A DNA stretch of 64,000 nt, taken from contig CM030836.1 of the NCBI GenBank assembly GCA_018105865.1, positions 587,001-651,000 on the forward strand. The letters are read 5' to 3'. Source of the DNA: Metaphire vulgaris. Taxonomy: Eukaryota > Annelida > Clitellata > Crassiclitellata > Megascolecidae. The notes beneath the pieces are model-generated. The model searched no databases and had not been told where the DNA came from. It saw only the letters and a list, made by a program, of their open reading frames with translations. A program made the position numbers and the translations under genes. This document shows, in pieces, positions 19,933 through 37,029 of this stretch; within the stretch, counting starts at the first letter, position 1, and each line of letters opens with the position of its first letter.

Positions 19933-22344
19933 CACTGGTCAACAAATTTTATGCAAGTTTTTGTTTCCTCTACAAATTTTGGTGAAACTAATAGATTTTG
20001 ACTTGCTGAACACAAATATGTAATTAGAATTTCTGTATCACGTAAGGTTTTTAAGAAATCGACAATTTAGCATTTAGTATTGTAACGTCTTCTGCAACAT
20101 AATCCTACAGAAGGATCTAGGCAATAATGACAAGACATGAGAAAATTAGAAATGTTTTGCTGTAGATTTTCGTTTGTAGTCACTGTCCTGTGCTTCACGT
20201 ATCAGTGACCAACAGTAGTCTCCGAGCATAGACGGACTCCACTTTCCCTGGTAGCGTTTCTCGATGCTGGCAATGTCTTTGTGAAATCTTTCACCATGTT
20301 CATCACTGACGGCGCCGAGATTGTCCGGGAAGAAGTCCAAGTGAAAATGAAGGAAGTGTATCTTCAGTGACATGTTGCATTTCAATGCCTTGTAAGCTGG
20401 CAGCAGATTTCCAACTTGTTCAACATAGTTTGGCGCCTTGCAGTTGCCCAGAAAGTTAGCAACAACATCCCTGAAGGCTGTCCAGGCAACATGCTCGGCA
20501 CCCTGCAGAAGGCCCTCAAAGTGACTGTCCTTGAGCATCTCTCGAATCTGTGGGCCAAAAAAACGCCTTCTTTTATTTTAGCATCACTGGTGCGTGGAAA
20601 CCTCTGTCGTAAGTATGTAAAGGCTTCACTTTCTTTGTTCATTGCTTTGACAAAGTTTTTCATTAACCCAAGATTGATGTGCAAAGGTGGGAGATAAATG
20701 TTCTTCGGATCAACGAGAGGATCATGCTTAACGTTCTTCTGTCCTGGAACCAAGTCCCTGCGAGGTGGCCAGACCTTTCTCACATAATGTGAATCTCTAG
20801 CTCGGCTGTCCCACTCGCAAAGAAAGCAGCAGTACTTGGTGTAGCCTAGCTGCAGACCGAGTAGAATTGCAACAACTTTCAGATCTCCACATATATTCCA
20901 GTTGTATCTCGAGTATTCTATGTGTTTAAATAGCAGCTGCATATTCTCATATGTTTCCTTCATGTAAGCAGCATGTCCAATGGGTACTGAATGGTATGAA
21001 TTGTCATTGTGCAGCAAAACAGCCTTTAAACTTGACAGCGAAGAGTCAACAAAAAGTCGCCATTCGGATGGATTGTGCCTACAGCCGAAAGCAGAAAGCA
21101 ATCCATCAATGTCAATGCAAAAAGTAAGACTGTCGATTTTTGTGAAGAATCGAGTCAAGTCTTCATGCCGTTTACGAAATACTGAAATTTTTGTACCTGG
21201 AGAGAGCAGATTCCATCCTTGCAACCTAGATCCAAGCAATCCTGCTTGATTTTTTGACAAATCTATGTCTCTGACCAGATCATTGAGCTCTGCCTGAGAA
21301 ATCAAATGAGGATTGCTGGATGTCCATGGCTCAAACTCTGGGTCTTTCGTAGCTGAATCATCAACTATCTGCAGCATTTCATCTGTCTCTGCAGCATTTC
21401 ATCTGTCTCTGCATGCTCGTCCTCGTCCTCCAGTGTCCAAAACTCGAGGGGGGGAGGTTGGAACAGGAAGACTCTCGTCGTGTGGAACTGGTCTCATTGC
21501 CGAGGCAAGGTTAGGATACTCAATAGACTTCCTATTCTTTGAAGAAAATCCTGTAACATTCGTCATGCAGAAATAGCAATCCGTTATATGATTATTCTGC
21601 TCCCTCCATATCATTGGTATGGCGAATGGCATGGATGGACGCTTACCTGCAAGCCAAGCTCGCAGACTGGTAGCACAAGATGAACAACATATATGAGGTG
21701 CCCATACTTTGTCCTGGTCGCCAATTTTGCATCCAAAGTATAACTCATATCCTTTCTTTATGATTGCTGCCATACTCCGCTTCTGTGATTTCAACGTAAA
21801 CTCTCCACAGATGTAGCAGAACGTGTCACTGCTATTGCGACATCGACGCGACATTTCAGAAACTTTAATTAAATTAGTTAATATATTCAATTCACATCCT
21901 TTAAATAAACAGTTATATCTCATCAAATAGAAAGACTGCAGCTGCTTCCTAGTGCTGCTTGGTATTTATATAGGACTGCGTAACCATAGGAACAATACAT
22001 GCTAGGCATGTAGTCTTGAAGACAGGTTTGGGCGCGTCTGGGCATGTCTGGACATGCCTATTTATACTAATTTTCAAAATCCATGTAGTTAAGTGAGCCA
22101 GCAGTGCATATTACATCTGTTATGGCGGTCACATAAGATTCTTGCCTAACCTGAATACCCATAACTCAGATAACTCTCGAAAACCACGATTTTAAAATTC
22201 TTATAATTTTACAATTTAAAATCAGCTTTTTCTCAACAAACTTACGTGATAGGAAAATTTCAAAATTATTCCTGTAATCAGCATAACAAAATCTACCTGG
22301 AACACCAGAAATTGCACAGGAAACAAAAACCTTGTTGACCAGTG
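19933..22344 (-). mobile_element. CACTA-like (CMC superfamily) DNA transposon
   Basis: Ends are CACTGGTCAACAA.. and ..TTGTTGACCAGTG. Imperfect TIR similarity extends about 110 bp and includes TTTTTGTTTCCT and TATCACGTAAG. A 3-bp TAA duplication flanks it (19930-19932, 22345-22347), and the empty site TCAATAACCTA is preserved in the CR1 copy near 40997. CACTG termini plus a 3-bp TSD fit the CACTA/Mirage/Chapaev group. Harbinger elements also use a TAA/TWA TSD, so the class rests on the termini and the protein together. Confidence 0.8.
20146..21854 (-). pseudogene. CMC-like transposase, nearly complete, frameshifted
   Basis: Encodes the transposase of the enclosing element. The Met at 21854 (MSRRC) starts an N-terminal Cys-rich region (CYICGEF.., C..C.., DCYFCMTNVTG) that looks zinc-binding. 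The core carries candidate catalytic residues: Asp in LFVDSSLSSLKAVLLHND, Asp in NWNICGDLKVVAILLGLQ, a CCFLCEWDSR C-x2-C insert, His in PPLHINLGLMKNFVKA, and Glu/His in VSDEHGERFHKDI. It ends SDYKRKSTAKHF at 20149. Three lesions break the frame: an extra C in a C7 run (about 21446-21452), a 20-bp tandem duplication (about 21369-21408), and one surplus base in a T7 run (20559-20565). I know similar proteins as uncharacterised repeats in arthropods; the DDE assignment is inference. Confidence 0.75.
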
Positions 22345-22398
22345 TAACCTACATGTAGTTTATCGAGATAGCCTTTGAATCCGTTTACTGTTTCTACT

Positions 22399-23145
22399 CA
22401 GTGGCGGGGCCACTAGGGTGTTTGGGGGGGGGGGGTTGAACCCCCCACTTGCCATCGGGCCACCCGTGAGATTCGTGCAAAATTGCAGATAAATTTTTGG
22501 TGAGGGTGGGGTAGGGGATGATTGAGGATCGGTTCTACTAGTCTAAGTATCAAGCGTTCTCAACTGTATATATCTACAGGATGGCGTTGTGGGCTTAACG
22601 GGTGGCCCGATGGCAATTTAGTTGCCTGCTGTCTACTTTTTGTCGCTTTTTGCCACTTGTGAGTTGTGCCACTGAATAGATTTACAGCGATTTAAAACAA
22701 GATTTCAAGATTTGATTGAGCAGTAGCATCTGCCACGTGACTCTTACTCTTAGTAGCATTGACACTAGTATGGGTCAAAGACAAGTAATTTTGGACTTAA
22801 CACGCACAAATTGAAGCAGAATAATTTGAAATTGACTCGAGCATAAGAAATTACAGACATGGAACCTATTGATGCCAGACCTGTGATTTTGCGTCCAAAA
22901 TGCTCTAAAACACACGTAGGAGCACCTACGATTTCACAAAATTTTCCGGGAAAGAAACCCCCGGACCCCCATTCCAAGGGAGGCCGCGCTAGACGTGGCC
23001 GGGAAGGGAAGTGTCTAACGCGAGGGAATGGGAGAAAGCAGGGTTATTTCTAACATCAATTTGGGGGTTATTTCAGGGTTATTCCTGACCCTAACCCTAG
23101 GGTTAACCCTAACCCCCCACTCTCAAACGTCTGGCGCCGCCCCTG
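22399..23145. mobile_element. hAT-type MITE with 8-bp TSD TTTCTACT
   Basis: Ends CAGTGGCGGGGCC.. and ..GGCGCCGCCCCTG, flanked by TTTCTACT on both sides (22391-22398, 23146-23153). Inserted in the minus-strand CR1 tail. Near its right end are telomere-like CCCTAACCCTAGGGTTAACC repeats. No coding capacity seen. Confidence 0.85.
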
Positions 23146-23261
23146 TTTCTACTGTCACTCTCACCTCGTCAAAACCGTTCTATTTGTCCAAAACCTTTGC
23201 ACTAACAATTTGTTCGTTCCTGATGTTAATAGCGAAGCAACATTTTTTCATTGTCAGAGTT

Positions 23262-23558
23262 AGTGGCGTAACCAGGACTCGAAAATAGTGGAGGACATGT
23301 AAACATTTTCGGGTGAAAAGTTTCCGACGATCAAAAAAGCACGTCCAGGAGACACATTCATGTACAATGTATTTCATGTAATCGTATGTATTCATGTATT
23401 TTTGTACTTCGCACATTCATGTATTCGCTTCGGTCATGCCATCTGCTTACACCCCCTCCCCGTACCAAAAAAATCTCAACGGTTTTGAACAAATCCCACA
23501 ATTGGCCCCAGCCATAAGAGGGGACCCGGCCCTCCGTGTCCCTACCCGTGACCACGTC
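23262..23558. mobile_element. hAT-like MITE, diverged copy of 10799-11053
   Basis: Left GTGGCGTAACCAGGACTCG, right ..GTGACCACGTCACTGG, with the CCGACGATCAAAAAAGCACGTC hairpin inside. Followed by a plus-strand CR1 scrap (gacaaatggaacgaac) at 23572, as in the sister copy. Confidence 0.5.
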
Positions 23559-23622
23559 ACTGGCCCGAGTAGTAGACAAATGGAACGAACTAGGTGATAA
23601 GACGGCATCAGCTACTAATACT

Positions 23623-23730
23623 GGGGACCATCCATAAATGACGTCACGCACTTGGGGAAGGGGCTCAAACATTTGTGACGATGTGTGACGATGGGGTGGG
23701 CCAGAAATGTGACGTTACATAATACTAAAT
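23623..23730. mobile_element. Solo left end of a TGACGTCA-TIR element
   Basis: GGGGACCATCCATAAATGACGTCACGCACT matches the TIRs of the element at 27277-28345. The body text (gtgacgatgtgtgacgatgggg) is also shared. No right end was found. Confidence 0.5.
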
Positions 23731-23835
23731 ATTTTTATTAATACCGCAATGCCATGTTACCACAAAATTGAACGTATATTACACTTATAATTGTTATACG
23801 CTTCACTTTTTAAAAAAGAATTTTAAATATAGATG

Positions 23836-23837
23836 TA

Positions 23838-23875
<38 letters not shown>

Positions 23876-23884
23876 TATATATAT
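23836..23884. repeat. (TA)n microsatellite
   Basis: TA runs with two TTAATA interruptions just before the Helitron-like head. Confidence 0.9.
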
Positions 23885-24950
23885 AAGCCTAATTCTCTTT
23901 GTCCGGTAAGGTAAGGTAAGTTTGTCAGTCACGATACACGGTAGATGTTGGAAGACGCAGTTTCCATTGACAACGAAACTTTATTATCGAAGTAGCGTTT
24001 GACGCTGCGTATTCATTGCAGCTTAACGAATCGTCCTGATTGCCTGCACGTTGTACGGCACCACTGGCGGCGCAGTACACCGTGTGGCGCCTTGGGCTCT
24101 ACTGGGGACGCAGTCCCCCGTGTTGGGCCGTAGCCTGTAGACCCTACTGGAAGGGGGCGCAGCCTCCCGTCGTAAACCAAGCACCAACCGACGTGGGGGC
24201 CGTAGCCTTCCGTCGGAGACAAAGCCCAAGCCCCCTAGGGAGGCCATAGGCCCACTGAGGGACGCAGCCCTACGTGTGGGGCCGCAGGTCATAATGGGGC
24301 GCAGCCCCCATGTTAGCCTTGTTAGGTCGTAGGCCTTACTAGGGGCGCATCCTCCAGTAGGGCGCAGACCCACATGTGGGGTGCATCCTCCCGCAGGGCA
24401 CAGCCTCACATGTGGTGCCTTATGTCCTACTGGGGCGAAACCCCCCATGTGAGGCCGTAGGCCTTACTGGGGCGCATCCTCCCGTAGGGCGCAGCCCCAC
24501 CTGTGGGGCCGCAGCCCCCATGTGAGGCCGTAGACCTTACTGGGGGCGCAGCTTCCCGTGGGAGATCTAGCCCCAGCCCCCCGTGGGGGCTTTATCTTAC
24601 ACTGGGGCACAGCTCCTCGGAGAGAAAAAAGCCAAGCCCTCCCAAAAGGAGCCGTATGCCCAAAAGGGGCCCGTAGGTAACACTGGAGGGCGCATTCTTT
24701 ATGGGAGACCAAATCCAAATGGAATCGAAGGGCGTTATTGTGAGTAGCCCCTGTGGTGGGGGAGGGGAACATGACCACCCAGTGAGCACATAAGACAAAT
24801 TTTAAATGATAATCTACGCATTCACCTTACAGTTTCAGATTTAAAATTTTGATTTTAAGATTTTGTATATGTAATAATGCGAACTTTTGCAAAAAAATCG
24901 GTGAAGGAGATAGCCACTCTCTCCCGTAATTTTGACGGGTTAAAAGCTAG
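23885..24950 (+). mobile_element. Helitron-like element 1
   Basis: The 3' end shows the Helitron signature: a CCCGTAA..TTGACGGG hairpin (24923-24939), seven intervening bases, then CTAG (24947-24950) followed by T. The 5' part (aattctctttgtccgg.., then gcgtttgacgctgcg..attgcagctta) matches the head of the element at 60707. The 5' terminus is not exactly placed because it merges with the TA run. The interior is a GC-rich minisatellite and no Rep/helicase is present, so it is non-autonomous. Confidence 0.65.
24060..24780. repeat. GC-rich minisatellite inside Helitron 1
   Basis: Degenerate tandem units of about 40-60 bp built from GGGGCGCAGCC(T/C)CCCGT..GGGGCCGTAGGCC. Related, inverted text lies at 29240-29630. 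Open frames on both strands here are by-products of the repeat. Confidence 0.8.
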
Positions 24951-24994
24951 TGGACAAATGAAATTATTAGATAAGATTATTTTCACACCAGCCA

Positions 24995-25370
24995 TGTTTT
25001 TACAGCGCTTAAAACAAACGAAGATGTAAAAAGGAAAACCAACTCATACGGATTGTCATACATAATCTTACTCAAACAACATTCTTATCATAGGCGTCAT
25101 GCGATTTCCTGACGTTCGGAGTTCACGAACGCATAATTAATAACATAATTAATAACAGCCCTCATGTGAACATCACATGCAACTGTTAGACGATAGCACG
25201 TTAGTTTCACAATTGCAGCGATTAAAAAGCCATTTACCACGACGATCGACCAAGGGTTTTAATCTTGACTGCGACGTTCACAGCACTTTATTTCTTCCGC
25301 GTTCAACCTCGTTCGGTCAAGAAATTCGCTTTTAATTCTGATTTCTAGTATTTCCAGTCAAACGCTGAGA
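24995..25370 (+). promoter_or_regulatory. Upstream region of Ig gene A, conserved with two other loci
   Basis: Collinear with 41110-41529 (upstream of Ig gene B) and partly with the orphan copy at 37030-37215. The shared phrases include tttttacagcgctt..gaagatgtaaaaa and atttctagtat..ccagtcaaa.ctgagaATG immediately before the start codon. No unambiguous TATA box in this copy. Confidence 0.5.
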
Positions 25371-31057
<5,687 letters not shown>

Positions 31058-32100
31058 CATCGGCGATGTGGAATTCTGTGTTCGCTGGCCGCCTCTTGAA
31101 AAGCCATCCGAACCTAGAGTCGAGGTTTCGATTTCAATTAAGCAAAATAGTATTAAAAGATTCTTCGAACGACATTTCAATTCGCTATTCAACAATAACT
31201 CGTTTTATTCAGACAATGTCTAAACCAGTTTCCTATTCTTCATTTAGTAAAGAATTCGAATTCAATGTCTATGACATTGCTCTGGCTGAATTTACTGTAA
31301 TTTACTGTTTTATTTATCAAATTATTTTCTGATTTCTAATAATTTTTTTAAATTGACTCTAAATCCCATTGATTTGCTCTGATGCAAACTGTTCGGTCTA
31401 GCACGCCTCGTTCTATAAATACAATTACGATCATAATTTTATGTCTATCAACACAGATTCTCTGTTTATTACTCTAATTAATAATTTTCTGCAAGATATA
31501 CAGTAAATGCGATTGTTAAGAATTATTAATATTTTAAGAATAGTAGGGTCTTACGTGGCCTGATGTTCCATGTAACATCATTATTATGATACAACATGTT
31601 TAATATACTCACCGATTACTCTGTTATTTGGTATTATTGTGACTGACGTTCTATATAAAAATGTCCTAAATGTGATTGAATGTAGTATTATGATGCGATG
31701 ATATGATGCATTTTATTAATTCAGTTTCAGTGGAGCAACAACATTTTATTGGACCCCTTTCAACTATAAAGATCGTTTTTCGTTTTATTTTCAAATTATT
31801 TATGCGTTTTATATTTATTCTGTCAAATAATTAAAACGCAGATGCATTGTGTGCCGAGAAGCTCAACACTAATAGTTGTCTGTAAACAGAACAATAATTA
31901 TTATATCTGAGATTTTGCATCATACTCAAGATCAATTTGCAGAAAATGGCTACATCACATTCTGTTGCGTTTTACACGGGATGAATTCTGAGGCCAGATG
32001 GATAATCGATCCTATCCTAGCAGAAATAACCTCATGGCCGTTCTACAGTGTTACTACAGTCTACTAATGTTATCAATTTTAACCCTAAACACAAACATCT
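31058..32100. other. 3' flank of Ig gene A
   Basis: The first ~400 bp are homologous to the region after Ig gene B (47827-48540) and probably include the 3' UTR; no confident poly(A) signal was chosen. The remainder is AT-rich with no recognised feature. Confidence 0.45.
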
Positions 32101-33203
32101 TGATACTAATTTAGGTCGAATTAAGCTTAATAACACTATCATAACACAAACTACCTCCACAAAATTTTGGGGATAATTGTGGAGCAAAATCTAAACTGGA
32201 AAGAAAATGCAGAACACCTGGCGACTAAAATATCTAAAAACATAAACATTCTCAAACACATTAACAGTTCTTTAACCCCTGCCGTCAGGCACAAGCTTTA
32301 TTTTACACTTATTTATCCACACTTAGCTTACTGCAATATTATTTGGGGTAACAATTACAAAAATATAATAGGTAGGATCCAAATTTTACAAAATAAAGCA
32401 GTTAGACTGTTATTTAATGAACCTGTATATATAAACACCTTAACTATATATAAGAAATTCAAACTTCTCAACATGGAATCTATCAACAAGTATCAAGTTT
32501 CCTTATTTATTTTTAAATATTTGCATAATCTCTTACCATCAATATATTATCTTAACAAATTTTTTGAATGTGCCTCTACTAAAACTAACACTGTATTAAG
32601 AAATAGATTAAATCTCTTTATTCCTTTTGCTGCGACCAATACTAGGTTATTTACAATCAAATTCAATGGGCCTAGGATTTGGAATACTATCCCCCACGAG
32701 ATTAAGAATCTAATTAATTTCTCCAGTTTCAAGATCTCTATAAAATCATTCTTATCAATTAGCCCACTTTAATATGCTTAAACCAATGTCAAAACCTCTT
32801 CTCCTCATGGCAATTTTTTGTCTTTTTATCTACATATACAAACCTCTTCATTTGAATGTTATAATGCTAATCTCTTATCAATGTTAACAATCTACTGTTT
32901 TTTGTTGTTGAAAATATTACATAGACAATAATAGAAGTTTTCCTTGATCCTTGACCATATGCTTAATTGATTACGTCAGACTGTGACATTATAGATTAAC
33001 CAATTATCGGGATTCCAGGATCCCTTAGGTTAATCTTGTTTGTTTCCTTATGCTCATGGTAATGTCAGTTCTCTTTATTTACTTTGAACATGTTATTGTC
33101 CTTCTTTTCCCTCCTTTAATTAAGTATTATATATATATGTTTATAATTGGATTGATGATTACTGTATGCTTTTGGAAATAAACTCAAACTCAAACTCAAA
33201 CAC
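32100..33203 (+). mobile_element. 5'-truncated LINE with (CAAACT)n tail
   Basis: A 201-aa frame (32167-32772) covers the RT C-terminal region: GIIVEQNLNWKENAEHLATK, SLTPAVRHKLYFTLIYPHLAYCNIIWG, LQNKAVRLLFN, and finally RLFTIKFNGPRIWNTIPHEI. It is followed by a 400-bp 3' UTR and a microsatellite tail AAACTCAAACTCAAACTCAAA at 33179-33203. The frame is intact, unlike other LINE pieces here, so this is one of the younger retrotransposon copies. Confidence 0.85.
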
Positions 33204-33215
33204 AGTGCACGTAAT

Positions 33216-33505
33216 CAGGCCCTCCGAGAGGGGGGGCAGGGGGCAACTGCACAGGGGCCCGGCGGTCTGGAGGGGACCCGGGCCGATGATGAATATGTAT
33301 AATTAACAATAAAATGAATAATAACACTAAAGAATGGTTAAAAATGTCAGTTCAGCAGAGGGGCCCGGCGAGCACAAGGGGGCCCGGGACACAATACTAA
33401 ATAAACGGCTGACGAGCAAAAAAAGTCGTCAAGAAAAAATTATGACTTCTCAAGGGCCCATCGGCCATTCTGCACAGGGGCCCGGAATTTCTCTCGGAGT
33501 GCCTG
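33216..33505. mobile_element. hAT MITE, CAGGCCCTCCGAGA family, copy 1
   Basis: Ends CAGGCCCTCCGAGAG and CTCTCGGAGTGCCTG, flanked by CACGTAAT on both sides (33208-33215, 33506-33513), an exact 8-bp TSD. Contains GGGCCCGG runs and the TGACGAGC..GTCGTCA hairpin (33410-33431). It sits directly after the LINE tail. Confidence 0.9.
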
Positions 33506-33513
33506 CACGTAAT

Positions 33514-34030
33514 GACCCTGTATGTCTATGTCATGATCGGTACAAATTTCTACGCACCCTTTTAGGCTCATCACTGCAGCGAAATGTAAGCCATTAGATG
33601 TCTTAATAAACTGTCGAGAACAATGCACGATATTTCCATATCGGTTTACTTTCTGCCCTTTTGAATTTAGAACACCTAAAGTGTAGTAGTGTTTCGCAAA
33701 TTACTGGTTTTGAAATTTGCATCTGCTAGAATATATTCGCAAGCAAATAACCCAACATGCGTTTGATGAATATGTGTAATATGCCTATTGCAACTGGCTG
33801 AATCATTAGCAACAATCAGGAAGCTATTTTTAAAGCGGTAGGCTAAATGATTGGACTTGTAAAATGCGATTTACAGTAATTACTGTCATCGATAACCTAT
33901 TTGTTAGCGTGAATATAATTAAGCCCTTGATTTTTTACTAATTGTGCCTCAGATATTCAAAATATGTATGAAGTAATCATATGTTTGGAATATATGATCT
34001 GCAGCTAGTAAATATTAATATGTTAGGATG
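33514..34030. other. Duplicated flank of Ig gene A
   Basis: From about 33720 to 33960 the sequence is homologous to 48550-48800 (atattttcgcaagcaaat.., gctattttt..aaatgattgga..), marking the distal end of the Ig duplication unit. No gene. Confidence 0.55.
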
Positions 34031-34039
34031 GTCTGAATA

Positions 34040-34337
34040 CAGTGTTTATTCTAGCCACTTTGACATTTGGGGGAGTTTGAAATGTTTGGGGGAGAAGGTT
34101 TGTCTGCCCAAAAACTTTGAGAAAAAAGGTCATCACATCCTTCCTTTTCTTTAAAATACTCTTCTATATGGTCATATCCTTCTGTTTTTCCTCTCTCCAA
34201 AATAAAAAACCCCTCTCGTCACACTTTTGGGGGAAATTTCCATCCCCCAATGCAACATATAGGAATTTTTTTTGGGGGGGGGAATTTTTAAACTTTGGGG
34301 GGGGGAGGCCCCCAAAAAGGGCCTAGAATAGACACTG
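34040..34337. mobile_element. MITE, CAGTGTTTATTCTAG family, copy 2
   Basis: Left CAGTGTTTATTCTAGCC, right GGGCCTAGAATAGACACTG. Flanks GTCTGAATA on both sides (34031-34039, 34338-34346), a 9-bp direct repeat here against 8 in copy 1. Internal G and C runs and one hairpin half-motif at 34119-34134. Confidence 0.8.
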
Positions 34338-34346
34338 GTCTGAATA

Positions 34347-34974
34347 TGCCAAAACTGTGAATCTTTGCTTAACTTAAAGTGTTGTGTTGATGTGGTCAAT
34401 TTCTATTCTAAAACTTTTAATAAACTCAGAATATAATCAACTAATCATTTCTTATTGTACAACTGCAGTGTATGCGTAAGCACTTCACAAATAAACGAGA
34501 ATTGATACTGAATTTTGTTGTGACATCATCTATAAGCTTGCTGCGTTTCCAGATATAAAACTGTTGTTCTGTGCAATTGACATGCATGATGCTGTTGCCG
34601 GAGCAGTTCGTGTTGATATTTCCATTTCAATTGTTGTAGTTTCCGTTCTTTCATCTCCAAGGTTTATATAAGTGAGCAAGAATCTTTCATTTTCACTCGA
34701 GAATTGCAAAAAATACGTTTCTCGAACGGGTATTTTTTAACAGATGTCAACCTATCAGCCTAATGGACCTATTCGATAAAAAAGTAACTAAAGTGCAATA
34801 GAATGATTAGACATTTGTATGTCGGTTTAATTAATGCGTATAGTGATTAAAGTATAAACTTATGAAGAGCTGCGATTTAATGTCTGTGCCGTATGCATTA
34901 GGCTCTTGCGAATTGGGATTACATTGGACATCATTTTGGCGGTTTGGCTGGTAATAAGAAGATAAAGAATATGC
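34347..34974. other. Unannotated DNA
   Basis: AT-rich, no exon-like or TE-terminal signal recognised. Confidence 0.35.
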
Positions 34975-35390
34975 TCCTTATCATGGGTCTGACATGAAAC
35001 ATGCTGAAGAAGATAAAACAGAGTCCAGTAGGCTATTTAACTGAGCAGTCTGGTTTGAATCGATGTCCATTTTTAAATTAAAATCACCAGAGATAATTAA
35101 TTGCCATGGTAGAGAGATTGGACGTTCAATTAGGGTTCGAAACTCAGCCAGAAAACTAGAGTAAGAAGGGGATGGAGGGCGAAAGACATTGAGAAAAGTT
35201 ATGTTTTTATCTTGAGCATTAAGCACAGCCATGATTGCCTCACATTTTTGACCAAATATTTGGGTAGGGATTTTCGTGATAGTTTAAGATGGAATTCAAA
35301 AATTATTGCAGCACCTTCTCCTCTGTTTTCCGGCCTGGGCTCACTTTGACAGTTTATAACCTGGTGGTGTAATATCAGCTAGGAAGGCTG
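34975..35390 (-). pseudogene. LINE endonuclease (APE-type) fragment
   Basis: Minus-strand frames read PRPENRGEGAAIIF, then after a frame change MAVLNAQDKNITFLNVFRPP, then WQLIISGDFNLKMD. The GDFN catalytic motif and the NVFRPP block identify the apurinic endonuclease domain of a CR1/L2-type LINE. Stops and a frameshift make it inactive. Confidence 0.75.
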
Positions 35391-35796
35391 GGGTGTCAGT
35401 CGGGCCAAGTATAAGGCAAGTATATCAGTGGGATTATTACACACACAAATTATGTGGAGACGATGATTTATTTCTTAGAGAGCAGATGCTTAAATGTGGA
35501 AATGATAAAGTTTTAGACAATAAACGACCAGGATTTGCTTCGAAGTCACTCGAGAGTAGCAATTGTAGAACTAATGGAAGGTAGATACAGCTGTAGACTT
35601 TGAACGTGATTTTATGGAATGCTGAAGCTGCTTTTTATTGTGAATTTTTAATATAAAAAGAACTTACTGCAGACCTGCCGCAATTCGACTCGCTATTTGA
35701 GTAAGTAAGTAAAATCTCGTGAATTTTTATAGCGCTTTTGAGAGCGGGTGCCGTCAGGGTTGCGTAGGCCTATTCATGGGCGCTTATTCTGTAGAT

Positions 35797-35900
35797 CAGC
35801 GGTTCCCAACCGTTTCAACAATTGTACACCCTAGGGAAAAAATGAACTTCGCGCGTACCCCTATAGTCGCTGGCGTGCAGAAGGGAGCCGGTGGGGCGGT
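35797..35900. mobile_element. hAT-like terminus CAGCGGTTCCCAACC
   Basis: CAGCGGTTCCCAACCGTTTC followed by ..TACACCC..GCGTACCCC is a common hAT-MITE left end. The right end was not identified. Confidence 0.45.
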
Positions 35901-36049
35901 GGCCCAGGGCACCCACTAGACTGGGAGCATCCAAATGAGCGGTCAGGTATGGGTATGCGCTATATGAAATGCAAATTTTAAGAAGAAAGAGAAGCACGAA
36001 ATTTTTGACACTGAGAACTTACTCATTCGCTCGCTCACTCACTCACTGC

Positions 36050-36400
36050 TGCACAGGGATATCTTTACACCCCTAACACCTCTAACAGCCTCCGATTTGA
36101 GGTCGACACCCCCAAAATTTCCTAATCTGGCAGTGGTGTGTACCCTAAATAGCCTCGAAACACCCCTAATTCTAGAAGTAACACACCCCAACTATTTCTC
36201 TCGGATGACCTTTTTTGCTTGTCAGACTTTTGGTTGGACTTGATAACGTTTTTTTGCTTGTCAGATTTTTTGAGACCTGATAACGTTTATTTGCCTGTCA
36301 GACGTTTTGTGGGATGACTTTTTTCTCACTTTTTCAACAGAGACCCCAAATTTTACCGACACCCCCTAAATTCACAATTCTAGGAATAACCCTGCTGTTG
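36050..36400. repeat. Internal tandem repeat with GCTTGTCAGAC units
   Basis: Three to four units of about 45 bp, each TTTTTGCTTGTCAGACTTTT..TTGATAACG, flanked by CACCCCTAA-type text. Looks like the body of a decayed MITE; it carries the shared hairpin motif at 36202-36227. Confidence 0.55.
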
Positions 36401-36479
36401 CACGCAACCAACGGGGCTCGCTGTGACCGCCAGACCGATCGATTTTTAGCGATTTGGAACAGAGTTTCTTTGGAAAGAC

Positions 36480-37010
36480 AGTGATCATCTTCCAAAAGCT
36501 ACAGCCAGTTTTTGAGTGGTCGTCCTCTGGGTCTCTTGCAATCTGGCACACGCGGTTTCCCTATTCCGTTTCTTGCTATGATGTTCTGCGAGTCTATAGT
36601 AGACTATAGTGCTATATGAGTTGGGATGTCAAGAGGCATGCGGGCGATGTGACCGAACACAGATCCGACATTTGGGGAGGCAGGTTTTGTTGATGTTTTG
36701 CCTGTTGTAGGCCTATTGCCTTGTTGTCTACAAAGTCGTAAGACTTGATGTTGAGTTTTCGGCGCTAAGTCACGTGAAATGATTGGTTACGGTTTTCATC
36801 CGTCTTTCTTAGCGTCCATGTTTCAACGCCATACATTAGCACATTCAGTACTAGTGAGCTTATGGTTACAACTTTCAATCTGCTCATCACTACACTTGTC
36901 ATTCCTATTCGTCCCGGGCTCTCCAGTGTCAAGTCTTCGCTGTCTATGTCTGAGCCGAGGTGCGAAAATCTTGATACGGCTTCTGTACGGAGAGGGCAAT
37001 CTATAAAAGC
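36480..37010 (-). pseudogene. LINE RT C-terminal fragment
   Basis: Minus-strand text gives the PRVPDCKRPRGRPLKNW block and a preceding HIARMPLD-like block, the C-terminal RGRP..RW motif of RTE/CR1-like LINEs. Frames are broken throughout. Confidence 0.55.
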
Positions 37011-37029
37011 AATAACCTCCGCGCCAGAA

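Larger units (their letters stand above)
19863..23210 (-). mobile_element. CR1 3' end split by two later insertions
   Basis: Minus-strand CR1 3' tail, recognisable against the plus-strand copy at 40900-41080. Its parts are 19863-19932 (ggtttaggaggct..ccatccgcattcaataa), 22345-22398 (taacctacatgtagtttatcgagatagcc..) and 23146-23210 (tttctactgtcactctcacc..). Joining them restores the uninterrupted order seen at 40900-41080. The gaps are filled by a CACTA-like element and a hAT MITE, each with its own target duplication. Confidence 0.75.

Noticed and set aside
19687..19935. 82-aa minus-strand frame
   Set aside because: Overlaps a CR1 tail and the start of the CACTA-like element; shadow frame.
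24013..24798. Several overlapping frames on both strands
   Set aside because: Composition artefact of the GC-rich Helitron minisatellite.
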